DNA of 64,000 bases, from the NCBI RefSeq assembly GCF_032917945.1, contig NZ_CP136624.1, positions 4,836,001 to 4,900,000 of the forward strand, in the 5' to 3' direction. Positions 1 through 7,834 of the stretch are shown one piece after another (position 1 is the first letter of the stretch; the number at the start of each line of letters is the position of its first letter). The notes under the pieces are model-generated. The model saw nothing but the letters and a program-made list of their open reading frames with translations, was not told the origin of the DNA and searched no databases. A program made the translations under genes and the position numbers. The stretch comes from Bradyrhizobium sp. sBnM-33. GTDB lineage: Bacteria; Pseudomonadota; Alphaproteobacteria; Rhizobiales; Xanthobacteraceae.

Positions 1-422
1 TCGCCGATGATTCGCACTGCTTCCTCGGCGTTCCAGCGGAAGAACTCGGCGGCATAGGCGACCTCGGCGCGCGCATCGCGCAAGGCCTTGCCGTTCTCGA
101 TCGATATCAGCTCGGCGAGCGTTTCCGAACGCTGGGTCATCAATTCGAAGCAGCGCCTCAAAATTTCGGATCGCTTGCGCGGCGGTGTCTCGCGCCAGCC
201 GGCCGCCGCCCGGGCGGCGGCCTCCACCGCTGCCTCGACGTCGACCATGGCCGCATCGGGAACCTCGGCGATCACGCGCTCGGTGGACGGATCGACTACC
301 TCGATAAGGCGCCCGTCAGCGGCCTGCCGCCATTGGCCGTCGATATAGAGGCCGCGCGTATAAGCGCGAAGGTCGAGGGTTTCGTGGTCGGTCTTGAATG
401 TGTGCTGGGGCATGTTCATCAT
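1..422 (-). CDS. Aldehyde dehydrogenase family protein, N-terminal part (runs off window)
   Basis: An open frame runs leftwards off the window edge. It starts MMNMPQHTFKTDHE and contains features of the NAD(P)-aldehyde dehydrogenase N-terminal domain: the YIDGQW strand, the VVDPSTERVIAEVPDA segment, and the helices before the first Rossmann strand (RSETLAELISIENGKAL). The catalytic Cys/Glu region lies outside the window, so substrate is unknown. The start at 422 is chosen because AGGA sits 4 bases upstream; ATG at 413 is the alternative. It begins 14 bases after the alcohol dehydrogenase stop on the same strand, so the two are probably one operon oxidising an alcohol through its aldehyde to an acid (inference). 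Confidence 0.85.
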   Translation of the reverse strand, partial: MMNMPQHTFKTDHETLDLRAYTRGLYIDGQWRQAADGRLIEVVDPSTERVIAEVPDAAMVDVEAAVEAAARAAAGWRETPPRKRSEILRRCFELMTQRSETLAELISIENGKALRDARAEVAYAAEFFRWNAEEAVRIIG

Positions 423-436
423 GGGGTCCTGTGAGC

Positions 437-1663
437 TCAGATGGCGCTGCCGGCGAGATCGCCGTCGTAGGCGGCTTTCACCAGTCGTTTCATCGCGGGA
501 AGGTCGAACGGGCGGGGATTGTTTTTGATCAGCCGATCGATGCCGAGGGCGAGTTCTGCGGTCCAATCAATCTTGTCGGCGGGAAGTCCAAGACCGGCCA
601 ATGTAGGAGTGATCCCAATCGCCGCGAACATGCGGCTGATTTCTTCAATCGTCGCGCGGGCCATCTCGCCGTCGCTCCGGCTCGATCGCTCGAGGCCGAG
701 AGCGACTCCGACTTTGGCGATTTCGGTTGTCGCCGCGGAGCAATTATAGTTCATCACATAAGGCAGCATGGTCGCGACGCCGAGCCCGTGCGGCGTGTGG
801 GTTAAGGCGCCGATCGGATATTGCACCGCGTGCGCGGCCGCTGTTCCCGCGGTTCCGAACGCGCAGCCGGCCGCCAGAGCGCCCATCATCACATCCGCCC
901 GCGCGTCCTCGTCGGCGCCATCGCGGCAGGCCTTCTCGAGACTGCGTCCCAGGAGCTTGATGGCGAGCAGAGCGAAGTGATCGGTAAGCGCCGTCTTGCC
1001 GATGAAAACATGTTTCTGCGGCAGGTCGGAAGCGACACCGCGTCTAACCGCAGTGAAGGCCTCGATCGCGTGGGTCAAGGCGTCGGCCCCTGCGATTGCC
1101 GTCAGGGACGGCGGACACGTCATCGTCAGTTCCGGGTCGCAGATCGCAGCGGTGGCAATCAGGTGCGGGCTCGAAATGCCCACCTTCAAAATTCGATCAG
1201 AATCGGAGATCACCGCGACCGGCGTCACTTCCGAACCGGTGCCCGCTGTGGTCGGCGCGGCGATCACTGGCAGGATCGGACCCGGCACCTTGAACTCACC
1301 GTAGTAGTCCTGAAGCTTGCCGCCATGGCTGATCAGCAAGGCCGCGCATTTCGCAAGATCGAGACAGCTGCCGCCGCCGATGCCGATCACCATATCGGGC
1401 ATGAAGCTCCGCGCCTCCTCAACGCAGACGCGGACCGTGTCGACCGGCACGTCCGGCTGCACGCGATCATGAACGAAAATCTCAACCGACGACGCCTTTA
1501 AGCCCGCGACGATTTCGGAAAAAATGGCCGTGCCGGCGAACCGCTCGTCGGTGCATAGGAGCGCTCGACGCCCATGTTTGGCGGCGACGGCGGAAAGCGC
1601 GTGGCGTTGACCCTTGCCAAATAAAATCTCGCGGGGCAGCCTCAGGGCGGCGAACAGGGTCAT
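437..1663 (-). CDS. Iron-containing alcohol dehydrogenase / maleylacetate reductase-like
   Basis: 408-residue protein of the Fe-ADH family. The dinucleotide-binding motif GIGGGSCLDLAK is near residue 95, and APTTAGTGSEVT near residue 140 is the usual nucleotide-contact loop. The metal ligands fit the family pattern: Asp/His in GADALTHAIEAF and His residues in HAVQYPIGALTHTPHGLG. Length is typical. The family reduces or oxidises short alcohols, aldehydes or maleylacetate with NAD(P)H; the exact substrate cannot be read here. The ATG overlaps the stop of the upstream Ldh2-like frame by four bases, and the aldehyde dehydrogenase follows closely. Position across from the GntR gene and ABC importer suggests it oxidises an imported alcohol or polyol. 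Confidence 0.9.
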   Translation of the reverse strand: MTLFAALRLPREILFGKGQRHALSAVAAKHGRRALLCTDERFAGTAIFSEIVAGLKASSVEIFVHDRVQPDVPVDTVRVCVEEARSFMPDMVIGIGGGSCLDLAKCAALLISHGGKLQDYYGEFKVPGPILPVIAAPTTAGTGSEVTPVAVISDSDRILKVGISSPHLIATAAICDPELTMTCPPSLTAIAGADALTHAIEAFTAVRRGVASDLPQKHVFIGKTALTDHFALLAIKLLGRSLEKACRDGADEDARADVMMGALAAGCAFGTAGTAAAHAVQYPIGALTHTPHGLGVATMLPYVMNYNCSAATTEIAKVGVALGLERSSRSDGEMARATIEEISRMFAAIGITPTLAGLGLPADKIDWTAELALGIDRLIKNNPRPFDLPAMKRLVKAAYDGDLAGSAI

Positions 1664-2139
1664 AATGCATATCCTATGGCGACGGACGAATTGGACTGTG
1701 CGAGACCGTTGAGTTCGCTCCAGAGGCGGGGCTCAATCTCAAAGCCATTCGCGGCGCGAAGGCGGGCCGCGCTGTCGCCGGGGCTGCAAACAGGCGCGCC
1801 GGCCTGCATGGGCGGCGCAGCGCGAACCAGATCCAGATAGCCGGAGAGCCTCGGTACCGATTCCGGAGCGGAGCCCAGATCTATCGCAAGGACGACATCG
1901 CCCTTGCAGACGAATTCCGCGTCGAGCATGCCGCGGATATCAGGCACGAGCGCTGAACCTGCGAGCGCCACGACCATTAAGCCGCGTTGAACACGATGTA
2001 GTTGTTGCGGGCCATGCGACGGGTGCCCCGTCAGTTCAGCTTCAAAAAGCACGTCGGCTCGGTGAAATTCATTTTCCTCCAAAGCATCACGCTCCATGAG
2101 CAAGCCCACGCCCGCGCCCGAGGTTGGCACACCGTTCAA
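1660..2139 (-). pseudogene. Internally deleted Ldh2-type malate/lactate dehydrogenase
   Basis: The 159-residue frame joins two separated pieces of the Ldh2 family (malate/L-lactate/ureidoglycolate dehydrogenase type, usually about 330-360 residues). Residues 20-50 match the family N-terminus with its ELTGHPSHGPQQL active-site segment. From about residue 53 (MVVALAGSALVPDIRG, then GDVVLAIDLGS, and the tail ARLRAANGFEIEPRLWSELNGLA) it matches the family C-terminus. Roughly 200 residues including most of the NAD-binding core are missing, yet the frame stays open, so it may still be translated and coupled to the alcohol dehydrogenase through the ATGA overlap. It is almost certainly not an active dehydrogenase. 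First gene of the leftward operon opposite the GntR gene. The family match is from memory, not a search. Confidence 0.6.
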
Positions 2140-2144
2140 TTTAG

Positions 2145-2163
2145 ATCCTATAGGATATAGGAT
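2145..2163. promoter_or_regulatory. Putative GntR operator: overlapping palindromes
   Basis: ATCCTATAGGAT (2145-2156) is a perfect 12-bp palindrome. Its left arm also pairs with a second right arm: ATCCTAT (2145-2151), five bases, ATAGGAT (2157-2163). It lies between the divergent dehydrogenase frame (start 2139) and the GntR gene (start 2198), where a self-regulating FCD-type GntR protein would be expected to bind. The AT-rich TATAGGATATAG core could also overlap a promoter -10. The palindromes are seen directly; the operator role is inference. Confidence 0.55.
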
Positions 2164-2197
2164 TGAATATCGCGCAAGATCGTGCTAGAGGCAACTT

Positions 2198-2914
2198 GTG
2201 TCAAGAGGCAGCCCGAAATCGATGAACGTCACCAATCCTTCTCAAACAGGGGCCGCCAGCGGGCAGATCCATCGCCCCACCAGTCTGGCGGGCGACGTCT
2301 ATGAGGCAATTTTTGCGCAGCTCATGTCGCTCAAGATCGCGCCCGGCGCCCGTATCACGGTCGATAGCCTGGCCCGCGAATTCAACGTGTCGCAAACGCC
2401 TATCCGTGAGGCGCTAGGTCGGCTTGAGGGTGAAGGGTTGGTGCTGAAGACGCACTTGATCGGGTATCGCGCGGCGCCGCAGATCACGAAGCGCCAGCTT
2501 GACGAAATCTATGAGCTTCGATTGCGTCTCGAGCCCTACGGCGCCGCGAAGGCGGCGGCGCGTATGGACGACACGAAGCTGGCGATGCTTCGCGAAGCGG
2601 CCGGGATGATGGCCCGCCGGGAAGGCAAGGACGAACGCCTGCGGTATTCGAACTTCGCGAGGCAGGACGCTGTCTTTCACGACAAGATCTTGGCCTGCGC
2701 TGAGAACGAACTCATTCGTCAAGCCATCGCTTTCCAGCACACCCACTTTCACATTTTTCGTCTCATGTTCCATTCGCGCGTCACCGAAGAGGCTCTCGAC
2801 GAGCACGAAGCCATACTGGCGGCCTTTGCGGCTGCGGACCCCGTGGCCGCCGAAGAAGCGATGCGCGTTCATATTGAACGCTCTCGCGATCGCCTGCTGT
2901 TAGCGTTCGATTGA
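2198..2914 (+). CDS. GntR family transcriptional regulator (FCD type)
   Basis: 238 residues. The N-terminal winged helix carries the GntR signature (IAPGARITVDSLAREFNVSQTPIREALGRLEGEGLV, about residues 46-80). The C-terminal all-helical FCD effector domain is recognisable from YELRLRLEPYGAAKAA, with its conserved Asp and His (DAVFHDKI, EHEAILAAFAAADP). FCD regulators commonly bind small organic acids or sugar acids. The GTG start at 2198 has AGAGG six bases upstream; ATG at 2222 is an alternative. It is divergent from the dehydrogenase operon and precedes the ABC importer genes, so it is the likely regulator of both. Confidence 0.92.
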   Translation: MSRGSPKSMNVTNPSQTGAASGQIHRPTSLAGDVYEAIFAQLMSLKIAPGARITVDSLAREFNVSQTPIREALGRLEGEGLVLKTHLIGYRAAPQITKRQLDEIYELRLRLEPYGAAKAAARMDDTKLAMLREAAGMMARREGKDERLRYSNFARQDAVFHDKILACAENELIRQAIAFQHTHFHIFRLMFHSRVTEEALDEHEAILAAFAAADPVAAEEAMRVHIERSRDRLLLAFD

Positions 2915-2921
2915 GCCCCCG

Positions 2922-3095
2922 ATGTCGATGAATGTCGCGATAGACAGAAGAAAAGAGGTCGTGCGGCTCGGAAGCGGCGAAGCGAAGGCAGTTGAGCTCG
3001 TCCTACAGGCGACGAACTTCTCGAAGCAATACGGCTCAGTGACCGGCATCCTTTACTACGGCGGTGGTCTGGAAGACGGCAATGGGACAGTTTGA
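2922..3095 (+). other. Short ORF resembling the first residues of an ABC ATPase
   Basis: A 57-codon ATG frame begins 8 bases after the GntR stop and ends 14 bases inside the following ATPase gene. Its middle, LVLQATNFSKQYGSVTG, looks like the first strand of an ABC ATPase (compare LRLTNVSKSYGRVRAL in the next gene). It may be a remnant of a duplicated ATPase start or a leader ORF. No start signal stands out. Confidence 0.25.
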
Positions 3096-4173
3096 GAAAT
3101 CTGCGCTGCGTTTGACAAATGTAAGCAAGTCATACGGCCGCGTGCGGGCTCTTGAAAACCTGTCCTTCAGGGTGGCGGAAGGTCGTTTCTTCGTATTGTT
3201 TGGGCCGAGCTCAGTTGGCAAGACAACGACGCTCCGCACAATCGCTGGTCTCATCGCTCCCGAACGCGGGCACGTCGAGATTTTTGGCAAGGATTGGACC
3301 CATGAGCCGATTGCGGGCCGGGGCGTATCAATGGTGTTCCAGTCCTTCGCGCTCTATCCGCACCTGACCGTTTACGACAACCTCGCTTATCCGCTGATCG
3401 AAGAAAAGCGCCCACGTGAGGAGATCGATCGCCGCGTGAAGGAGACGGCGGCGATGCTCCGGCTCGACACGAAGATCAATCGAAAGCCCAATACGCTTTC
3501 GGGTGGCGAACAGCAGCGCGTGGCCTTGGGTCGCTCCTTGATACGCCGCCCCAGGATCCTGTTGCTGGACGAGCCTTTGACCAATCTCGACGCGAAGCTT
3601 CGCCATGACATGCGGGCGGAACTGAAGCGCCTTCACCGCCAGTTTGGTCTCACCATCGTCTACGCCACCCCCGATGAGCTCGAAGCCCTCTCGATGGGTG
3701 AGGAAATCGCAGTGATGCGCGATGGCGGCGTGGTGCAGATCGGAACGCCGGACGAGCTCTTCGAAGCGCCGTGTGATCTGTATGTGGCAAGCAAGATCGG
3801 CTCGCCCCACATGAACATGATCAAGGGCAAACTGGCCACAGACAGCGCCGCTCTCGAATCCGCAATTGGGCCATTACCTTTCGTGAAAAAGCTGCAAGCT
3901 GCAGAAGCAGGCGAAGCGGCCGTGGTCGGCATCCGCCCGAGCGACGTGCGCTTTGCGGGGAAGGGCGAGCAAGGCCTCAAGGCCAATATTGCCATGCTTG
4001 AGCCGCTGGGGGACGTCACGATCGTATCCGTGGAAACCGGCGGTGAAACGCTGCGCATGGTGCTGCCGGAATCCGCCGCCTCGGGTTTGCAGCCCGGCCA
4101 ACAGGCGGCAGTTATCCTCGATCCAAGCAAATTCTACATCTTCCGCGCTTCGAGCGGACGGACGATGGCCTGA
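3082..4173 (+). CDS. Carbohydrate ABC importer ATPase 1 (H-loop His missing)
   Basis: MalK/UgpC-type ATPase. Walker A GPSSVGKTT, Q-loop VFQSFALYPHLT, signature LSGGEQQRVALGRSL, Walker B ILLLDEPLTNLD and D-loop are intact, followed by the C-terminal OB-type regulatory domain. The switch (H-loop) reads VYATPDELEAL where the family has VYVTHDQxEAL, so the catalytic histidine is proline. ATG 3082 is preferred because GGAAG lies six bases upstream; GTG 3064 is also open. It starts the transport cluster 47 bases before the binding-protein gene. Together with the second ATPase at 7835, which has the His but a degenerate signature, it probably forms an asymmetric heterodimer energising the two permeases. 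Confidence 0.9.
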   Translation: MGQFEKSALRLTNVSKSYGRVRALENLSFRVAEGRFFVLFGPSSVGKTTTLRTIAGLIAPERGHVEIFGKDWTHEPIAGRGVSMVFQSFALYPHLTVYDNLAYPLIEEKRPREEIDRRVKETAAMLRLDTKINRKPNTLSGGEQQRVALGRSLIRRPRILLLDEPLTNLDAKLRHDMRAELKRLHRQFGLTIVYATPDELEALSMGEEIAVMRDGGVVQIGTPDELFEAPCDLYVASKIGSPHMNMIKGKLATDSAALESAIGPLPFVKKLQAAEAGEAAVVGIRPSDVRFAGKGEQGLKANIAMLEPLGDVTIVSVETGGETLRMVLPESAASGLQPGQQAAVILDPSKFYIFRASSGRTMA

Positions 4174-4220
4174 GGCGAGTGATCTAAAGAAAAAATGAAA
4201 CCTAAACGGAGGAAACCAAA

Positions 4221-5651
4221 ATGACCCTGACAAGGGAGATCAACAGGATAGTGATGGCGGCCGGGCTTGCCGCTTCGCTGGTGCTGGGAGCGACATTTGC
4301 TTTCGCCGGTGAAGTGACGCTGACGATGGCTGTGCCGGATTGGCCACCAACGCGCATCATGAAGAAGTTTTTCGACGAGCAGTACAAGCCAAAGTCCGGC
4401 AACACGGTGAAGCTCCAGGTGGATTTCATTCCGTGGCCAGACTTCTATACCCGCGTGAATGCGTCGCTCACATCAGGCGAGCGGAAGTATAACTTCATCG
4501 TGTCGGACTCGCAGTGGCTGGGCGCGTTCGTTGAGGGCGGCTATTTCCGGAAGATTAACGATCTGCTCAACGCAGATCCCGAGTTCATGAAGACGTTCAA
4601 GGACATCCATCCGAACGCACTGAACTCCTACTCAACTTATCCGCACAAGTCGGAAAACTACTACGGCTTTCCGCAGTTTCCCGATGTGCTGGTGAACTTT
4701 GCGCGAAAGGACATTATCTGCCACGAAGCAGAACAGAAGAACTTCATGGCGAAATTCAACCAGAAACTTCCCTGCACGGGCGAAGAGCTCGACGCCATGA
4801 CCTGGGACGACTTCAAGAACGTCGGCGAATTCTTTCGCCGCAAGAAGGGCGAGATGCTGGCCGGCAAGCCTGCCGAAGACGATTTTTACGGCATCGCGTT
4901 TCAGGCGGGCAAGAGCTACGACTTCTCATCTATGCAGATCAACGGCTTTATTTGGCAAATGGGTGGTGACATCTGGGATGAGACCCAGGCACCCACCAGC
5001 AAAGCGGAAGGTGTTGTGAACTCGCCGGCGGCCGTGAAGGCGCTGGAGAAGTATCTGAGCCTGATCGCATACATGCCACCTCTCGCCAAGACCGGCACGA
5101 TGGACATCTTCAAGTCGGATGAGCTGTTCCGCCAAGGTAAGGTGGCCATGAGCGTCAACTGGATCGGCCTTGCCGAAGCCTCACTTGATCCGAAAACTTC
5201 GAGGGTCTCAGACAATTTGGTGTTCGGCATGATGCCGGGAACCAAAGGTGCTGACGGCAAGCTGGTCCGCTGGTCCAATATTGGCGGCCAGCCCTTCGTG
5301 CTGACCACCTGGACGACCGACGCACAAATCAAGGAGGCCGTGGAATTCGTGAAGTGGTGGCTGTCGTCGAACATCCAGCACCAGTTTGCGGCGGCCGGCG
5401 GTCAGTCTGCCATTAAGTCCGTGTACTCGGATCCGAAGTACGTAACTTACCGCCCCTGGAACAGGGCTTGGGCCCCTTCGCTGGATTGGCAGAAGGACGT
5501 GTGGCACGTGCCGCAGTTCTTCGAGTTACTGACCCAGCAGCAAGACCAGTACGATCTCGCCATTACTGGCAGGCAGGATGCCAAGACGACTCAGGATAAT
5601 ATCGCCAAGTTCCAGCAGCGCCTGCTCAAGGAGGTGGGGCTGATTAAGTAA
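4221..5651 (+). CDS. ABC importer periplasmic solute-binding protein
   Basis: 476 residues with an N-terminal signal peptide (about residues 1-30, hydrophobic GLAASLVLGATFAFA, cleavage before GEVTLTM). The mature part looks like an extracytoplasmic type 1 (CUT1) sugar/polyol-binding protein: DWPPTRIMKKFFDEQ, FIVSDSQWLGAFVEGGYFRKI, and a late LTTWTTDAQIKEAVEFVKWWL segment. A strong GGAGG precedes the ATG. Neighbouring epimerase and dehydrogenase genes point to a polyol, sugar or sugar acid, but the ligand cannot be named. The arrangement (two ATPases, two permeases, small membrane protein) recalls the rhizobial glycerol GlpSTPQV-type importer; this is a likeness, not an assignment. Confidence 0.88.
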   Translation: MTLTREINRIVMAAGLAASLVLGATFAFAGEVTLTMAVPDWPPTRIMKKFFDEQYKPKSGNTVKLQVDFIPWPDFYTRVNASLTSGERKYNFIVSDSQWLGAFVEGGYFRKINDLLNADPEFMKTFKDIHPNALNSYSTYPHKSENYYGFPQFPDVLVNFARKDIICHEAEQKNFMAKFNQKLPCTGEELDAMTWDDFKNVGEFFRRKKGEMLAGKPAEDDFYGIAFQAGKSYDFSSMQINGFIWQMGGDIWDETQAPTSKAEGVVNSPAAVKALEKYLSLIAYMPPLAKTGTMDIFKSDELFRQGKVAMSVNWIGLAEASLDPKTSRVSDNLVFGMMPGTKGADGKLVRWSNIGGQPFVLTTWTTDAQIKEAVEFVKWWLSSNIQHQFAAAGGQSAIKSVYSDPKYVTYRPWNRAWAPSLDWQKDVWHVPQFFELLTQQQDQYDLAITGRQDAKTTQDNIAKFQQRLLKEVGLIK

Positions 5652-5692
5652 CATGACGCGTGAGCTTTGCGAGCGGCGGCAAATTGCGAGGC

Positions 5693-5731
5693 TTGGCCGG
5701 GGAAGAGACTTTGTCCTCCTTCCCCGGCCAA
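5693..5731 (+). promoter_or_regulatory. Strong mRNA stem-loop after the binding-protein gene
   Basis: TTGGCCGGGGAAG (5693-5705) pairs perfectly with CTTCCCCGGCCAA (5719-5731), a 13-bp GC-rich stem with a 13-base loop, 40 bases after the binding-protein stop. No T-run follows, so it is more likely an mRNA-stabilising or attenuating hairpin than a full terminator. Such hairpins usually keep binding-protein levels above permease levels in ABC operons. Confidence 0.7.
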
Positions 5732-5813
5732 TTGAAAGACATGGCCAGACGCCGACCGCGGTCGCACGAGGCCGCTCAGCAACGCACGGGAATTGCTTTT
5801 CCACGGAAGCTTC

Positions 5814-6884
5814 ATGCAACTGATGTCAACCATACAATCTGCCAAGACTGCACCGGCTCTTCTTAAGCTTTCGGCCGACAATTGGCGGTTTGCAGTTCTC
5901 GTGGGACTTGTTGTCTCCGCGCTTGCGGTGGTGACCCTGCCAGCGTCCGGTTCCTTCTGGGTTGTTGGCGCTATATCGGCTTTGGTCGCTGCGGCATTCG
6001 CGGTGAATGCCTACCGCCGTCGCTATTATGGCGGGCTCCTGGTCGCGCCCGCCATCGCCGTTCTATTCGTGATGAACATCTTCCCGCTGCTTTGGTCCCT
6101 GGGGCTTTCATTTTTTGCCTACCAGTCGAACCTGCAGTCCATCCGCTTCGTCGGCCTCAACAACTACATCAAGGTTCTGACCGACGAGGTCGCGGCCCCG
6201 GGCAACTGGAACGCCCTCATCAACACCGCCATGTTCGCGGTGTGCACAGTTTCTGCACAGATGATCGTGGGGTTTCTCCTGGCGATGCTTTTTGCCAAGC
6301 AGTTCCCGCTGCGGAAGTATCTGCTGATTCTGGTTCTCACACCGATGATGCTGTCGGTCGTGGCCTCAGGTGTCTTCTTCACCTACTACTATGATCCCAC
6401 CTTCGGCATCCTGAGCTATGTGATCAATAGCGTCGCGGGCGGCCAGTTCATCGTCATGGACAGCAAGGCGGGCGCTGTGGCCGGTATCGTTTTTGCCGAC
6501 GCCTGGATGTGGTCGCCCTTCGTCATGCTGCTCGTGCTGGCGGGCCTCGTGTCCGTGCCGAAATATCTCTACGAGGCAGCCGCCATCGACAGGGTCTCCG
6601 CCTGGCGGCGCTTCTGGAGCATCACCTTCCCCTATATCCGCGGGCTCCTGATGTTGGCGCTGCTGTTCCGCACCATCGAAGCTTTCAAGCTGGCAGACCT
6701 TGTGATCGTGCTGACCAAGGGCGGAAACGACACAATGACGATCTCCTACCACTTAATCCGCATTGCCAACGAACAGAACAAGACCAGCGAGGGAGCCGCC
6801 ATCTCCTACATCATCCTCTTCATAGTGATCGTGCTCACGAACCTTTATCTCTACGTTGCCAATCCCAAGAACCGGGAAGCCTGA
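5814..6884 (+). CDS. ABC importer permease 1 (MalF-like)
   Basis: Inner-membrane permease of about 356 residues with an N-terminal pair of hydrophobic segments (FAVLVGLVVSALAVVTL; FWVVGAISALVAAAFAV) before the usual six-helix core. The EAA loop that contacts the ATPase reads EAAAIDRVSAWRRFWSITFPYI. It belongs to the binding-protein-dependent (CUT1) permease family. ATG 5814 is chosen because GGAAG is five bases upstream. It ends three bases before the second permease start, so the two are translated together. Confidence 0.9.
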   Translation: MQLMSTIQSAKTAPALLKLSADNWRFAVLVGLVVSALAVVTLPASGSFWVVGAISALVAAAFAVNAYRRRYYGGLLVAPAIAVLFVMNIFPLLWSLGLSFFAYQSNLQSIRFVGLNNYIKVLTDEVAAPGNWNALINTAMFAVCTVSAQMIVGFLLAMLFAKQFPLRKYLLILVLTPMMLSVVASGVFFTYYYDPTFGILSYVINSVAGGQFIVMDSKAGAVAGIVFADAWMWSPFVMLLVLAGLVSVPKYLYEAAAIDRVSAWRRFWSITFPYIRGLLMLALLFRTIEAFKLADLVIVLTKGGNDTMTISYHLIRIANEQNKTSEGAAISYIILFIVIVLTNLYLYVANPKNREA

Positions 6885-6887
6885 GCT

Positions 6888-7832
6888 ATGACAGACAGAG
6901 TTTCTTTCTGGGAGCGGATTGGCTTTCGTAGCGTCGGAGGCATCGCGGAGGCGGGTTGGGGCCGCACGCTCGTCGTGGCGGTTGTTAGCTTCATCTACTT
7001 CCTGCCGGTCCTCTTCATCATCTTCACGGCTATAAAGCCGCAGGCGCTGGCGCTTTCAGTACCGCCAACGCTTTCGCCTACCTCATTCTTTGGTCTCATC
7101 CCCGATCAGTTTGTCTTCACACCGACATTGGACAACTTTGCCTCGGTCTTTTCCCGCGTCATGACGGCGGGTGGCCAGCCGGAGTCCACCGGGTTTGACC
7201 GATTCTTCTTCAACTCCATCGTGATCGCGTCGGCATCCGTCCTGCTTGCCCTCGTTATCGGCACGTTGGCCGCCTATGGCTTCTCGCGCTATCCGCTCAG
7301 GGGCAACGATACCTATCTCTTCATCATTTTGACGACCCGTATGCTGCCTGCGATCGTCGTCATCATTCCGGTGATCTTGATGTTCCGCGCCATGGGCCTT
7401 TCTGGATCCTATCTCGGCATCATAATGCTCTATACGGCCTTCAATCTCGCATTTACCGTCTGGATGATGAAGAGCTTCTTCGATGAGTTGTCGACAGACA
7501 TCGAGGATGCAGCCCGTATCGATGGGTCGTCAGAAATCAAAGTGTTTTTCAAGATCTGCCTGCCGCAGGTTATCGCAGGTCTTGCCGCAACATTCGTTTT
7601 CGGCCTCATCCTCACCTGGAACGAGTTCCTGTTCGCGCTGCTCCTGACGGGTCCTGATACACGCACCGTGCCTGTAGCCATGAACCAGGCCGTGTCTTCC
7701 GGCGGGCGCGGAACGGACTGGACGCTGCTGGCTGCCATTGAAACCCTGTTTCTTGTTCCCGTTTTCCTTGCCACCTTCTTTTTGCAGGATCACCTGCTGC
7801 GTGGCGTCACCTTCGGCACGGTCAGGAAGTGA
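6888..7832 (+). CDS. ABC importer permease 2 (MalG-like)
   Basis: 314-residue inner-membrane permease with about six transmembrane segments. The EAA loop EDAARIDGSSEIKVFFKICLPQV has the conserved Asp and Gly of the family, and the last helices carry WNEFLFALLLTG, typical of MalG-like CUT1 permeases. It starts immediately after permease 1 and its stop overlaps the upstream region of the second ATPase, so the genes are tightly coupled. It should form the heterodimeric membrane channel with permease 1. Confidence 0.92.
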   Translation: MTDRVSFWERIGFRSVGGIAEAGWGRTLVVAVVSFIYFLPVLFIIFTAIKPQALALSVPPTLSPTSFFGLIPDQFVFTPTLDNFASVFSRVMTAGGQPESTGFDRFFFNSIVIASASVLLALVIGTLAAYGFSRYPLRGNDTYLFIILTTRMLPAIVVIIPVILMFRAMGLSGSYLGIIMLYTAFNLAFTVWMMKSFFDELSTDIEDAARIDGSSEIKVFFKICLPQVIAGLAATFVFGLILTWNEFLFALLLTGPDTRTVPVAMNQAVSSGGRGTDWTLLAAIETLFLVPVFLATFFLQDHLLRGVTFGTVRK

Positions 7833-7834
7833 TC

